The notes beneath the pieces are model-generated. The model searched no databases. It was given only the letters and a program-made list of their open reading frames with translations, and was not told the DNA's origin. A DNA stretch of 64,000 bases from Clostridiales bacterium. Its GTDB lineage: Bacteria > Bacillota > Clostridia > Saccharofermentanales > Saccharofermentanaceae. The translations under genes were made by a program, and so were the position numbers. Each line of letters starts with the position of its first letter. Positions within the stretch are counted from its first letter, which is position 1. The stretch lies in NCBI GenBank assembly GCA_017551625.1, contig JAFZLF010000005.1, positions 62,001-126,000 on the forward strand, given 5' to 3'. This document shows positions 9,306 to 18,765 of this stretch, one piece after another.

Positions 9306-11009
9306 TCAATTCTTGTACTTTCTTCTGATCTTCTTACTGGTAGTCTTATCAAACTCCGTATCTCGTAGTACGACACGCTTGATGTGCTTATAGTTTACGA
9401 GGTTCTTATTGACCTTCGCGACCTCATCCTCCATGAGCTGCTGGATGGCGTCGTCATCCGGATTCTCGCCGAGGAGCTTCTTGACTTCCTCCATGCACGG
9501 GAAGATCGTAACGGTGATGATCACATCATCGTTTTCTTCTTCACCGGAAACGAGGCACTCCTCTACGTAGTCGGACATGCAGAGCATGGTCTCGATCTCT
9601 TCCGGGAATACGTTCTTACCGTTCTTGGCGATGATGACGTTCTTCTTACGGCCTGTGATGATGCAGAAACCGTCCTTATCGATGTATCCGAGATCGCCGG
9701 TGTGGTAGTAGCCATTCTCATCGATCGCTTCCTTGGTGGCTTCCTCATTCTTATAGTAACCCATCATGACGTTATCGCCCTTTGCGATAAATTCGCCGAT
9801 GCCATTCTCGTCCTTGTCGATGACCTGAACGTCTACATCAGGAAGCGGAAGTCCTGCAGCACGGTTATTGAAGTCGCAGTCACGATTCAGAGCGAGGATC
9901 GGCGCACACTCGGTTAGACCGTAGCCCTGGATACAGGCAAATCCCATATCCTGCATATCCTGAAGGATCTGCGGGTCGATGCCGGCTCCGCCGCTGATGA
10001 TCAGCCGCAGGCTGCCGCCAAAGGTATCGTGGACCTGCTTGAAGATCTTCTTTCTCTTATCGATGCCGAAGAACAGCAGGAACTTGCACAGCTTGCGGCC
10101 AAACTCGAATTTTCTGGCCATCTTCTTCGTTGCCTTCGCCTTCGACATGATGCTCTTGTGAAACTTCTCGAGCATGAGCGGAACGACCAGGATGATCGTG
10201 ACGTGCGACTGCTGCATATTCGGAACGATGTAGCGGAGACCTTCACAGATGGCGATATGGGAACCACGGTATACCTGGCAGAGAAAGCCACAGGTGCACT
10301 CGTATGTGTGGTGCAAAGGAAGGACCGACAGGAACATGTCATTCTGGTCGATATAGGTCATCGAACACATGCCCTCGAGGTTCTTGCAGATATTCTTCTG
10401 GCTGAGCATAACGGCTTTGGACTGTGCCGTAGTGCCGCTTGTGAACAAAAGAACGGTCATGGCTTCTCTATCGAGCGGAGCATCAAGGAAGAGTCTGTCG
10501 CCTTCGTCAAGGAGTTTCTGGCCGTTATTCAGGATGTCGTAGAAGTATTCGACACCCTCGCGGTCTGTCTTATCCATGCAGATATAATTCTTAACGCCCG
10601 GGATCTGTTCGCGGATCTCGTCGAGGACCTTCTGCTTCGAAGAAGAGTAGATCACGCAGTTTACTTCCGCACGGTTGAGACAACTGGCCACTTCTTCCGG
10701 AGGAAGTTCCTTATCGAGAGGAACGACGATGCCGGTCCCGTTCGCCGTAGCCAGATAGGAAACATACCACTCATATCTTGTTTCCGCGAGGATCGCGATA
10801 CGCGAACCCAGACCACAAAGATGGGAAAGTCCCGTACCCATGGCCTGTACGGCTTTGTTATATTCGTTAAAGGTGTAATAATCGTAATCCCCGCCCTTAA
10901 CCTTCTTGTAGTAGAAAAGCGGAAGATCTCCGTACAGCTCGACGCTTTGCTTGAGCATGTCCCGAAGATCTTCGATATGGCGTACTTCGTATAAAGGAAT
11001 ATTCTTCAT
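9306..11009 (-). CDS. Long-chain-fatty-acid--CoA ligase (AMP-forming)
   Basis: A 567-residue AMP-dependent acyl-activating enzyme, most like the long-chain FadD15/FAA group, which converts a fatty acid, ATP and CoA to acyl-CoA. The P-loop is TSGTTAQSKAVMLS, keeping the Ser/Thr and Lys residues but with Ala-Gln-Ser in place of the common Gly-x-Pro. Other signatures are GYGLTECAPI (A5), YYHTGDLGYID (A7) and ITGRKKNVIIAKNGKN (A8-A10, with the catalytic Lys region shortened as in this subgroup). No beta-oxidation genes are nearby, so it more likely feeds phospholipid synthesis with exogenous fatty acids (inference). It leads the tldD-tldE run. Confidence 0.88.
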   Translation of the reverse strand: MKNIPLYEVRHIEDLRDMLKQSVELYGDLPLFYYKKVKGGDYDYYTFNEYNKAVQAMGTGLSHLCGLGSRIAILAETRYEWYVSYLATANGTGIVVPLDKELPPEEVASCLNRAEVNCVIYSSSKQKVLDEIREQIPGVKNYICMDKTDREGVEYFYDILNNGQKLLDEGDRLFLDAPLDREAMTVLLFTSGTTAQSKAVMLSQKNICKNLEGMCSMTYIDQNDMFLSVLPLHHTYECTCGFLCQVYRGSHIAICEGLRYIVPNMQQSHVTIILVVPLMLEKFHKSIMSKAKATKKMARKFEFGRKLCKFLLFFGIDKRKKIFKQVHDTFGGSLRLIISGGAGIDPQILQDMQDMGFACIQGYGLTECAPILALNRDCDFNNRAAGLPLPDVDVQVIDKDENGIGEFIAKGDNVMMGYYKNEEATKEAIDENGYYHTGDLGYIDKDGFCIITGRKKNVIIAKNGKNVFPEEIETMLCMSDYVEECLVSGEEENDDVIITVTIFPCMEEVKKLLGENPDDDAIQQLMEDEVAKVNKNLVNYKHIKRVVLRDTEFDKTTSKKIRRKYKN

Positions 11010-11137
11010 AAAGCGGTCCTCGATCTAGAATTATTTACCGTCAAATCATTTGATTTTCCAATAAAATAAGTATATCGAATTGCGCTTCTATATTCAATAA
11101 AACGAGAAGATTTCCTTTCTTTCCCATTTCCGGAAAA

Positions 11138-12337
11138 TCACTCTTGTTTGTGCGGGTTCAGTCCTGTACCGCCACAGGCCTCGCAAACACGTGTACCCTG
11201 ACAGCCTGCACAGATAACTTTGCCGGCCCCATGACAGTCTTCGCAAGGCGTTTGACCTGTTCCGTTACATTTGGCGCATGTTCTTCTTCCGGATCCATGA
11301 CATTCCTTGCAGAGTCCGTCACCACCACAAACATCACAGGTGTTTCCTTCAAATACTCCGGTTCCTTCGCATCGGTAGCACTTACCGTCACCGCCACATG
11401 GACATGGGTTCGGATCGTAACCGCCTTCGCAGGTACAAGGTTCATAACCGGTCGCGCCGCAACGATAACAGGTTTCATATCCATCTTCATCGCAACGTGT
11501 GCACTTGCCACTTCCCTGACATACCGGACATCCTTCCTGCTTGCCGCCTCCGTTGTCTCCGCCATTGTCGGGCTGTGTGTCGTGCTGGTGATCGTCCGGT
11601 TCCGTTCCGGGGTTATTGCCCGGATCGTTGTTCGGATCGTTACCGGGAGCGTTATTCGGGTCGTTGCCGGGCTCTTGGCCCGGATCGTTATTTCTGTCGG
11701 CACCGGGGTTGTTTTCCGGCGGAGGCGGATTGGGATCATCGTTGGGATGGGTATTCTCTGCATCAGAAGCAAATTGTATACCTGCATCGATAGTAGCGAC
11801 CGGGGAAATATCGATGTTCCTTTCATCACTGATCCTGTCCACGACATTCTCCAGGTCATCGATCGTCTTATTGGCATCCGGCTCGGTTCTGTAACTGTCG
11901 ACCAGTGTCACGTTGACCACGCCGCCATCCTTGAGATAGCCGTCATCGATCGCTACATTTACGATGTCCGACAGCGCATCCCGGACATTCCTTCCATCGA
12001 GATAACAACGGTCGGACATGCTTTTCGCGTCGTCATTCATGGCTTCACTTCTGATTACATCGCCTCGTTCATCTACATAGAGCATAAACGACGGATTGAT
12101 CTGTATAAGGATCGCGTCGAGATACACTTCAGGCGCCGATTTCAGAGCTTCTTCCTTTGCCGGGACTGTATCCGATACGGTTGCGACGGTAGATGTTTCA
12201 CTTTGTGCTACGGATGTAGCCGGAACCGAAGAGGAGGTATCTTCAGATTTCTCTCCGCATGCACATAGCGAAAACGCCATAGCGGCAGAAACGATATATG
12301 CCAGAAAATGCTGTAGTTTTCTCGTTCTTATACTCAT
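11138..12337 (-). CDS. Lipoprotein with RsgI-like domain and DnaJ-type CxxCxGxG repeats
   Basis: A 399-residue exported lipoprotein of unknown function. The start is the ATG at 12335-12337, 8 bases after AGGAAGGAGG; the upstream in-frame ATG has no such site. A signal peptide ends in the lipobox L-C-A-C with the lipidated residue at Cys27. Residues about 70-185 (ILIQINPSFMLYVDERGDVI, SEAMNDDAK, DALSDIVNVAIDDGYL) resemble the extracellular domain that follows the membrane helix in RsgI-type anti-sigma factors. An Asn/Pro/Asp/Gly-rich linker follows (about residues 205-260), then about 130 residues of repeated CxxCxGxG/CxxC units like the DnaJ zinc-finger domain. There is no J domain. It stands alone after a 122-base gap from the metalloprotease gene. 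The domain readings are mine by eye; the combination is unfamiliar. Confidence 0.75.
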   Translation of the reverse strand: MSIRTRKLQHFLAYIVSAAMAFSLCACGEKSEDTSSSVPATSVAQSETSTVATVSDTVPAKEEALKSAPEVYLDAILIQINPSFMLYVDERGDVIRSEAMNDDAKSMSDRCYLDGRNVRDALSDIVNVAIDDGYLKDGGVVNVTLVDSYRTEPDANKTIDDLENVVDRISDERNIDISPVATIDAGIQFASDAENTHPNDDPNPPPPENNPGADRNNDPGQEPGNDPNNAPGNDPNNDPGNNPGTEPDDHQHDTQPDNGGDNGGGKQEGCPVCQGSGKCTRCDEDGYETCYRCGATGYEPCTCEGGYDPNPCPCGGDGKCYRCEGTGVFEGNTCDVCGGDGLCKECHGSGRRTCAKCNGTGQTPCEDCHGAGKVICAGCQGTRVCEACGGTGLNPHKQE

Positions 12338-12459
12338 GGATGCTTCCTCCTTCCTATTGGACAAAAGTATTCTATGCCCTCATTCTAGCATTGGGAGGAC
12401 TCGGAAGAATTCAACAGATTTCTAGCGATTTGTAAATAAACTACGAACGATTGGTGTAA

Positions 12460-13032
12460 CTATTTCTTCGGGATCTCATATTTCCGGAGTCTCGCACGTT
12501 TCTCTTTATAATCCGGACAGTATTTCGCGACCTGTTCCCAGAATGCGGCTGAGTGATTCATGTGGTATAGATGTGATAGTTCATGAATAAGCACATACTC
12601 GAAGAGTTCCGGTTCGACATCAAGAAGGTATACATTCAGCGAAATATTGCCGTTGCTGGAGCAGGAACCCCATCTCGAGCTCATATTCCGGACGAATATG
12701 CGGTTGGGCTTCTTTCCATCATATGTAACGAGAAAAGCACTTACCCTGGCCTTGATGATCCTGGCTTTTCTTCTCTGCTCTGCCTCATCGATGTGGGAAA
12801 GCATGGTCTTCGACAGAATCTTCTTCCTGGTTTTCTCGATCCAATCGACGTTTGCTTCAATAAAGCGGTCGATGTCCTTAAGTGTCATCCTGTTTGGAGC
12901 ATGCGCGATCACATGTCCTTCTTCATCGAGCGTGACACGGAGACGTTTGAGGTGCGCGAAGCGGATCGTGACCGGGATATGAAGGTTCCCGGTCACGTGC
13001 TCTCTGATCTGATATGTCTTATGCGCGGGCAA
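12460..13032 (-). CDS. YgjP/SprT-like zinc metallopeptidase (DUF45)
   Basis: A 190-residue protein of the DUF45/YgjP (WLM-like) metallopeptidase group. The zinc site is HELSHLYHMNHSAAFW: two His and the catalytic Glu from HExxH, plus a downstream His. The FVRNMSSRWGSCSSNGNISL segment is the other family hallmark. The start is TTG at 13030-13032 with AAGGAA 9 bases upstream, placed inside the 3' end of pyrE; only 5 bases separate it from the pyrE stop, so it is read as the last gene of the pyr operon. No link to pyrimidine synthesis is known to me. Substrate unknown. Confidence 0.85.
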   Translation of the reverse strand: MPAHKTYQIREHVTGNLHIPVTIRFAHLKRLRVTLDEEGHVIAHAPNRMTLKDIDRFIEANVDWIEKTRKKILSKTMLSHIDEAEQRRKARIIKARVSAFLVTYDGKKPNRIFVRNMSSRWGSCSSNGNISLNVYLLDVEPELFEYVLIHELSHLYHMNHSAAFWEQVAKYCPDYKEKRARLRKYEIPKK

Positions 13033-13037
13033 GGGCT

Positions 13038-13895
13038 TCAGTTCCTTCCCGGAACATAGCCGCGGGAGATCGCCATCTCAGCGCGCTGCTTCGGTTTGCC
13101 ACCAAGTGCGATCTGCTCATCGATGAAACTCGGATGTGCAATCAGGAAGGCCTTCATGTAGTCGATCGGGCTTTCCATGAAGTGGGCGACCATTTCGCGC
13201 TGTGCGGAGGTCAGGATCCCCTTCTCTACGGCCTCGTCAAAGAGCGAGAGCTCGATCTTGGCGAAGGTATACATGTTGACGCCTTCCTTCTTAAGATTCG
13301 CCTCACCACCCTGCAGACGGTCGATCACTGCGATCGTATCTGTGATCTTCGCTCCTACGCCGCGGATCGACGGGATCCATGCATTGGTATAAGATGAAGC
13401 CTCCGTGATGAGATCGGCAATGTGAAGAGATACTTTGCCTAGAAGATCACCCTCACCGACTTTTTCAGCCTTTTCTTCAACATTTTCGGAATAATAGGTC
13501 TCCCCGTCCTTGAAGATCGAAAGATGCGGTTTACCGAGAAGATAGGCCGGCATCAGGGAGAAGAAAAAATCGCGACGCTCACCGCCGGAGATGAAGTCGA
13601 AGTCCAGTTCTTTTGCCTTTTCGGTGATAAGATCGATTACGGCTTTGTAGGACTCGGAAGTTTCGTACTGCTTCTTCACAAAAGTCAGGATCGTAGTCAG
13701 GAAATCACCTCTGTCACGCGCGGCGGCCTGCTCGATCAGGGCGAGAAGCTCATTTGCTTTTTCTTCCGACTCGAGAAGAAAATGCGTGTTTACATAGAAA
13801 GGTCCGAGGGTACCGGATGCATACCAGAACGGTTTTTCCGGATCACTTACACGGACGGCATTCGTAGCGAAAAGATAATCGGCAATAGTTTTCAT
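13038..13895 (-). CDS. pyrE: Orotate phosphoribosyltransferase (long form)
   Basis: Converts orotate and PRPP to OMP, step five of pyrimidine synthesis. The start is ATG 13893-13895, preceded by GGAGG; the longer frame to 13961 would run into pyrD. At 285 residues it is longer than the usual ~210. The segment ISGGERRDFFFSLMPAYLLG followed by KPHLSIFKDG matches the long OPRT subgroup. The place where the PRPP loop (VDDVxTTGxS) is expected reads LHIADLITEASSYTN, with the acidic pair reduced to Ala-Asp and no Thr-Thr-Gly. It lies 4 bases after pyrD in the operon, which supports the function; the weak PRPP motif is flagged separately. Confidence 0.88.
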   Translation of the reverse strand: MKTIADYLFATNAVRVSDPEKPFWYASGTLGPFYVNTHFLLESEEKANELLALIEQAAARDRGDFLTTILTFVKKQYETSESYKAVIDLITEKAKELDFDFISGGERRDFFFSLMPAYLLGKPHLSIFKDGETYYSENVEEKAEKVGEGDLLGKVSLHIADLITEASSYTNAWIPSIRGVGAKITDTIAVIDRLQGGEANLKKEGVNMYTFAKIELSLFDEAVEKGILTSAQREMVAHFMESPIDYMKAFLIAHPSFIDEQIALGGKPKQRAEMAISRGYVPGRN

Positions 13896-13899
13896 ATAC

Positions 13900-14817
13900 T
13901 TACCTCCAAAGCTCGAGCGTGCCGGTAAGAGACGACAGCTCGTCAATATTGTTCTGTTCACAGTATTTCAGAAGATCTTCGACGATCTCTACCGGACGTG
14001 TCGGATGTACGAGTGTGATGGTGCCGAGTTCGACAGCCGAAGCGCCGGCGATCATGAACTCGAGAACGTCTTCGTAGGTCGAGACGCCGCCACATCCGAC
14101 GACAGGTATCTTTACTGCGTCATAGATATCGTGGACCATGCGGAGAGCCACGGGCTTGACGCACGGACCGGAAAGTCCGCCGGTGTTGTTGTGAAGTAGC
14201 GGTCGCCTCGTGTGGATATCGATCGCCATGCCGAGCATCGTATTGATGGCCACGATCGCATCGGCGCCACCGGCTTCTGCCCCTTTGGCCGTTTCCGCGA
14301 TCGAGGTGACATTCGGCGTGAGCTTGATCCACATCGGGAGATCGGTTCTCTTGCGAAGATCCTTGACCAGTGCTTCAATGGCATTCGGCGAAGATCCGAT
14401 GACCATGCAGCCTTCCTTTACGTTCGGACAGGAGAAATTCAGTTCCAGCGCATCGATCTTATCCTTGTACGGATCGAGTTTCTCGACCATCGCGATGTAG
14501 TCTTCGTTCGAGTGCCCAGCTACGTTTACGACGACGCCTGCACCACTATTTACCATATAATCCAGTTCTGTCGCAAGAAAAGCATCGACGCCCGGATTCT
14601 GAAGGCCTACGCAGTTCAGCATACCTGAAGGTGTTTCCGCGACACGTACACCCTGGTTTCCGTCACGAGGCAGAAGTGTCAGTCCTTTTGAAGAAAGGGC
14701 GCCGAGTTTACTGAGGTCCATGTACTCCGCAAGTTCACGGCCGAAACCGCATGTGCCAGACGCGAGAATAACAGGATTCTTCAGCTCGACACTGCCCACT
14801 TTTACTGAGATACTCAC
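13900..14817 (-). CDS. pyrD: Dihydroorotate dehydrogenase B, catalytic subunit
   Basis: The FMN subunit (305 aa) of NAD-linked class 1B dihydroorotate dehydrogenase, which oxidises dihydroorotate to orotate with PyrK passing electrons to NAD+. Visible signatures: NPVILASGTCGFG at the N-terminus, NFSCPNVKEG holding the conserved Cys that acts as base in class 1 enzymes, MWIKLTPNV with the FMN-contacting Lys, and VGCGGVSTYEDVLEFMIAGA in the FMN phosphate-binding part. It overlaps pyrK by 4 bases, so translation is coupled. Confidence 0.97.
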   Translation of the reverse strand: MSISVKVGSVELKNPVILASGTCGFGRELAEYMDLSKLGALSSKGLTLLPRDGNQGVRVAETPSGMLNCVGLQNPGVDAFLATELDYMVNSGAGVVVNVAGHSNEDYIAMVEKLDPYKDKIDALELNFSCPNVKEGCMVIGSSPNAIEALVKDLRKRTDLPMWIKLTPNVTSIAETAKGAEAGGADAIVAINTMLGMAIDIHTRRPLLHNNTGGLSGPCVKPVALRMVHDIYDAVKIPVVGCGGVSTYEDVLEFMIAGASAVELGTITLVHPTRPVEIVEDLLKYCEQNNIDELSSLTGTLELWR

Positions 14818-15596
14818 CAGATCACCTCCTCGGCGCTAAATACAGGACCGTCCTTACAGCAGCGTTTGTGGACGAATTCCTTTCCTTCCTGCTCGGCCTT
14901 GATCTTACACACACAGACGAGACAGGCCCCGATTCCGCAGGCCATACGCTGCTCGAGGGAAACATAACATGGCAGACCTTTTGCCTGTGCCCATTCTGAG
15001 ACTTTTCTCATCATGATACCCGGACCGACGACCATGACAGTCGTATCGGTAAGTTCCGAGTCATTGATGGTCTCGAGATAAGCCATGACATTCCCTTTCA
15101 TGCCGAGATCGCCTGCATCGGTCGTTACGTCAAAGCTACTGCATACGCATCCGAACTTGTCGTATAGAAATGCATCGTTCTTGCAACGGTATCCGTTTAC
15201 GACATGACATGGTATGTTGTTTTCTCTGGCATATTCTGCTGCACAATAGATCGGGAAAATCCCGGTTCCGCCGCCTACGAGAAGGAGCTTCCTGATTCCT
15301 TCGAACGGAAAACCGTTGCCGAGTGGTCCTAAGACCGTAAAGGAGTCCCCTTCTTTTGCTCCGATGATCTTCTCTGTTCCCTTGCCGACCTTTCTGACAC
15401 CGATGCTGAAGGTCTTTTCTTCCTTGTCGACACTCATAATGCCGAAAGGTCTCTTAAGAAAGTACTCGCAGGAAAGATTCACGAACTGTCCGGGCTTCGC
15501 TTCTTCCGCGATCTCCGGACAGGTGAAAGTAAGTACAGCACAGGTCGGGCCGAGTACTTCTTTCTTAATCAGTTTGATCTTATATTCTTCTTTCAT
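14814..15596 (-). CDS. pyrK: Dihydroorotate dehydrogenase B, electron-transfer subunit
   Basis: PyrK (260 aa) carries FAD and a [2Fe-2S] cluster and transfers electrons from PyrD to NAD+. The FAD-binding RPFGIMSV and NAD-binding LLVGGGTGIFPIY motifs are present, and the cluster ligands are the cysteines in CGIGACLVCVCKI plus the later HKRCCKDGPVF Cys. It starts 3 bases after pyrF and overlaps pyrD by 4 bases. Confidence 0.97.
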   Translation of the reverse strand: MKEEYKIKLIKKEVLGPTCAVLTFTCPEIAEEAKPGQFVNLSCEYFLKRPFGIMSVDKEEKTFSIGVRKVGKGTEKIIGAKEGDSFTVLGPLGNGFPFEGIRKLLLVGGGTGIFPIYCAAEYARENNIPCHVVNGYRCKNDAFLYDKFGCVCSSFDVTTDAGDLGMKGNVMAYLETINDSELTDTTVMVVGPGIMMRKVSEWAQAKGLPCYVSLEQRMACGIGACLVCVCKIKAEQEGKEFVHKRCCKDGPVFSAEEVIW

Positions 15597-15599
15597 GTC

Positions 15600-16598
15600 T
15601 TAACCCTTCAGTGCTGCATTCAGATCGTCGCGCATGCGGATAGCCTCGTCTCTCGTAGCTTTCTGGAATCCGAGAAGTGCTTTTCCGGAAGGACCTGCGA
15701 TGTCGGTCATTTCCATAGGAGCGATGTCTTCTCTCTTCTTCCATGCGCACATCAGGCTTCTCGATGCGTTGACGATACCGCCCTTACCATTTACAAAAGA
15801 GGCAACGGCATCCTTACCTGAACCTCCCTGCGCACCGTAGCCCGGAACAAGGATCAGCGCGTGTGGCATGATTTCTCTGGCCTTTACTGCCTGTTGCGGC
15901 CATGTCGCACCGACAACGGCTCCGACAGAACTAAAGCCGGATTCGCCGATCAGATCCGCTCCCCATTTTTCGACATTTTCCGCCATAGCTTCGAAAACCT
16001 GACGGCCATCTTCGAGCTTGAGATCCTGAAGATCTCCCGCAGAAGGATTCGAGGTACGGACCAGTACGAAGAGGCCTTTCCCCTTCTCTTTTGCCACATC
16101 CATGAAAGGCTTGATGCCATCGATACCGAGGTATCCGTTAACCGTGATGCAGTCACACTCGAACATCGCTTCAACGGAATCGTCGAGAATCTTGGTTTCG
16201 CCGATGATCGCGTTGGCATAGGCGGTAGCCGTTGTGCCGATATCGTTTCTCTTCGCGTCGGCGATAACCAGCATGCCCTTCTCGTGCGCATATCGGATCG
16301 TCTTCTTCAGCGCTTTGATGCCCTCGAGTCCGTACATCTCATAGTAAGCGAACTGGGGCTTGATTGCCGGTATGATGTCATATACGGCATCGATCAGGAG
16401 ACGGTTATAGGCGAAGATCGCCTCTCCGGTTGCCTCTTGCATGTTGACCGAGCGGGCGCCTTTTTTGTTCTTTGCACCGTCGAGCCAGGCCGTAAGCATC
16501 TCCGAAGGGAGATAGTCCAGCTTCGGATCGAGTCCCATAACGGTCGGGTTATTGCACTCTCCGATTTTCTTAAGTAGTGTATCAGCGAAGTTCGTCAT
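15600..16598 (-). CDS. pyrF: Orotidine 5'-phosphate decarboxylase (type 2)
   Basis: Decarboxylates OMP to UMP, the last step of the de novo route. The catalytic Asp/Lys array is in VIADAKRNDIGTTATAYA, and the C-terminal phosphate-binding region is LVPGYGAQGGSGKDAV with NASRSLM. At 332 residues it belongs to the longer type 2 group (roughly 270-310) and is somewhat long even for it. It overlaps the end of pyrC by 17 bases. Confidence 0.96.
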   Translation of the reverse strand: MTNFADTLLKKIGECNNPTVMGLDPKLDYLPSEMLTAWLDGAKNKKGARSVNMQEATGEAIFAYNRLLIDAVYDIIPAIKPQFAYYEMYGLEGIKALKKTIRYAHEKGMLVIADAKRNDIGTTATAYANAIIGETKILDDSVEAMFECDCITVNGYLGIDGIKPFMDVAKEKGKGLFVLVRTSNPSAGDLQDLKLEDGRQVFEAMAENVEKWGADLIGESGFSSVGAVVGATWPQQAVKAREIMPHALILVPGYGAQGGSGKDAVASFVNGKGGIVNASRSLMCAWKKREDIAPMEMTDIAGPSGKALLGFQKATRDEAIRMRDDLNAALKG

Positions 16599-17841
16599 AA
16601 GTGATCTTTCCTCCTGCGATCGTAAGCTTTACGCGGCCGGTCAGTTCTTCTCCGATGTAAGGAGAGTTTGTCGCCTTACTTCTGATCTCCTCCTTCGTGT
16701 AGACGAAGGTCTCATTAAGATCTGCGAGCATGACATCTGCAGGCATTCCCTTTTCCAGAGTGCCTCTTCTGAGCTTCAGGATCGAAGACGGATTTACGGT
16801 CATGGTCTTGATCATATCGGTCAGAGAGAGCGCGCCGGTCTTTACCAGATAAGTATATCCTACTGCGAATGCCGTTTCAAAGCCGATGATGCCGTTGTTG
16901 GCGAGAGAAAACTCGATGTCTTTCTCATCGATGTGATGCGGCGCGTGATCCGTGACGATACAGTCGATCGTTCCGTCCTTGAGTCCTTCGATCACGGCAA
17001 GACGGTCGTTTTCTGTTCGAAGTGGCGGGTTCATCTTGAAGTTCGTGTCATAGGTCTGGCACGCTTCTTCTGTGAGGGAGAAGTAATGCGGGCAGGTCTC
17101 GCATGTGACCTTGACGCCGCGGGCTTTCGCCTGACGGATGATCTCGATGCCTTTCCTCGTACTGACGTGGCAGATGTGGATCGGCATATCGAGGTATTCC
17201 GCAGTCTGGATGTCGCGGGAGATCATGATCTCCTCGGCAATGGCCGGGATGCCGCGAAGACCGAGTGCCGTGGAGATCGCGCCTTCGTTCATAGCGCCCT
17301 CTGCGATCGAGAGTTCTTCGCAGTGGTTCAGCACCGGAATGTCGAAGTCCGAGGCATATTCGAGCACTTTCTTCAAAAGGTTCGCTGTCGCGATCGGTTT
17401 GCCGTCGTCGGAGACGGCGACGATACCTGCTTCTTTCATCAGACCCATCTCGGAGATCTCTTTGCCTTCGAGTTTCTTGCTGGCGGCGCCGATCGGAAAT
17501 ACATTACAGGAGCCGACCTGCTCGGCTTTTCTCAGGATGCCTTCGACCACTGCCGCATTATCACATACCGGATTGGTATTCGGCATGCAGCATACGCTGG
17601 TAAAACCGCCCTTTGCCGCACTGGCTGTACCGCTCTTGATGTCTTCTCTATACTCGAAGCCAGGCTCTCTTAAGTGACAGTGCATGTCGACAAGTCCCGG
17701 AAAAACGGTCAGGCCTTCCGCATCGATGATTTCATCTGCCGCTCCGGAAAGGCTGTCTGTGAAGACGCCGTTCTCGACATAAAGCGTAACTTTTTCACCG
17801 GAAGCAAAATGCTTCGCGTTTCTGATCTCAATTGTTTTCAT
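16582..17841 (-). CDS. pyrC: Dihydroorotase
   Basis: A 419-residue type I dihydroorotase, which cyclises carbamoyl aspartate to dihydroorotate. Metal ligands are visible in DMHCHLREPG (HxH), in HICHVSTRKG and in CIVTDHAPHH (catalytic Asp). It has the amidohydrolase C-terminal beta domain (KGMPADVMLADLNETFVYT). It overlaps pyrB by 14 bases upstream and pyrF by 17 bases downstream, so the whole block is translationally coupled. Confidence 0.97.
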   Translation of the reverse strand: MKTIEIRNAKHFASGEKVTLYVENGVFTDSLSGAADEIIDAEGLTVFPGLVDMHCHLREPGFEYREDIKSGTASAAKGGFTSVCCMPNTNPVCDNAAVVEGILRKAEQVGSCNVFPIGAASKKLEGKEISEMGLMKEAGIVAVSDDGKPIATANLLKKVLEYASDFDIPVLNHCEELSIAEGAMNEGAISTALGLRGIPAIAEEIMISRDIQTAEYLDMPIHICHVSTRKGIEIIRQAKARGVKVTCETCPHYFSLTEEACQTYDTNFKMNPPLRTENDRLAVIEGLKDGTIDCIVTDHAPHHIDEKDIEFSLANNGIIGFETAFAVGYTYLVKTGALSLTDMIKTMTVNPSSILKLRRGTLEKGMPADVMLADLNETFVYTKEEIRSKATNSPYIGEELTGRVKLTIAGGKITYDELR

Positions 17842-18765
17842 TCTGATTTCTCCTTGCCATCAGTAAGTAAAGTACTGCCATTCTGACTGCGACACCGTTG
17901 GTAACCTGTTCGTTGATCACGGATTGGTCGCAGTCGTATACGCATGTCGGAAGTTCGACGCCGTGGTTGCACGGCCCCGGGTGAAGCAGATATGCACCCG
18001 GTTTGGCGAGCTTTAAGACTTCTTCGGAGATCGAGTAGAATCTCGCGTATTCTGCGATCGACGGGAACAGAGACTTCTGCTGGCGTTCGAGCTGCACGCG
18101 CAGACCCATGACGGCGTCGGCATCCTTGACTGCCTCGGAGACGGAACGGCACACTGTGCATCCCATCTTATCGAGTCCGACCGGAACCATGGTACGGGGA
18201 CCTGCAACACTGACTGTCGCGCCGAGCTTCGTTAAGCCGATCACGTTGCTTCTTACGACACGGCTATGGTAGAGATCACCGCAGATGGCTACTTTCAGAC
18301 CATCCAGATGACCGTATTTCTCATAGAGTGTAAACATATCGAGCAGCGCCTGGGTCGGGTGCTCGTTCATGCCGTCACCGGCATTGACGATCGAGGCCTT
18401 TACGCGAGGCGCCAGAAAATGAGGCGCGCCGGACTGGCTGTGTCTCATGATGATGATGTCGGTCGCCATCATGTCGATCGTTCTGGCGGTGTCCAGGAGC
18501 GATTCGCCCTTGTTTACCGAACTTCCCGAGGTCGTGATGTTGGCGCTGGCCGAGCCCATGTACTTCGAGGCCAGTTCGAAAGACAATCTCGTTCTTGTAC
18601 TATTCTCATAAAAGAGTGTCACGACCGATTTGCCCTGAAGATGTGATGTCTTCTTATTGCCCGAGGTCAGTACCATCTTCATCATCTTCGCGGTGTCTAA
18701 GATCTCCATGATCTCTTCCGCGGTCAATTGCTTTAATCCGAGCAGATCTTTATTCTTAAGTCCCA

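Noticed and set aside
11144-12268. 374-codon plus-strand frame
   Set aside because: Antisense to the Cys-repeat lipoprotein; the repeats keep stops out of this frame. The minus-strand protein has a lipobox and ribosome site.
16552-17673. 373-codon plus-strand frame over pyrC and pyrF
   Set aside because: Opposite two certain enzymes of the pyr operon, no start signal, no domain.
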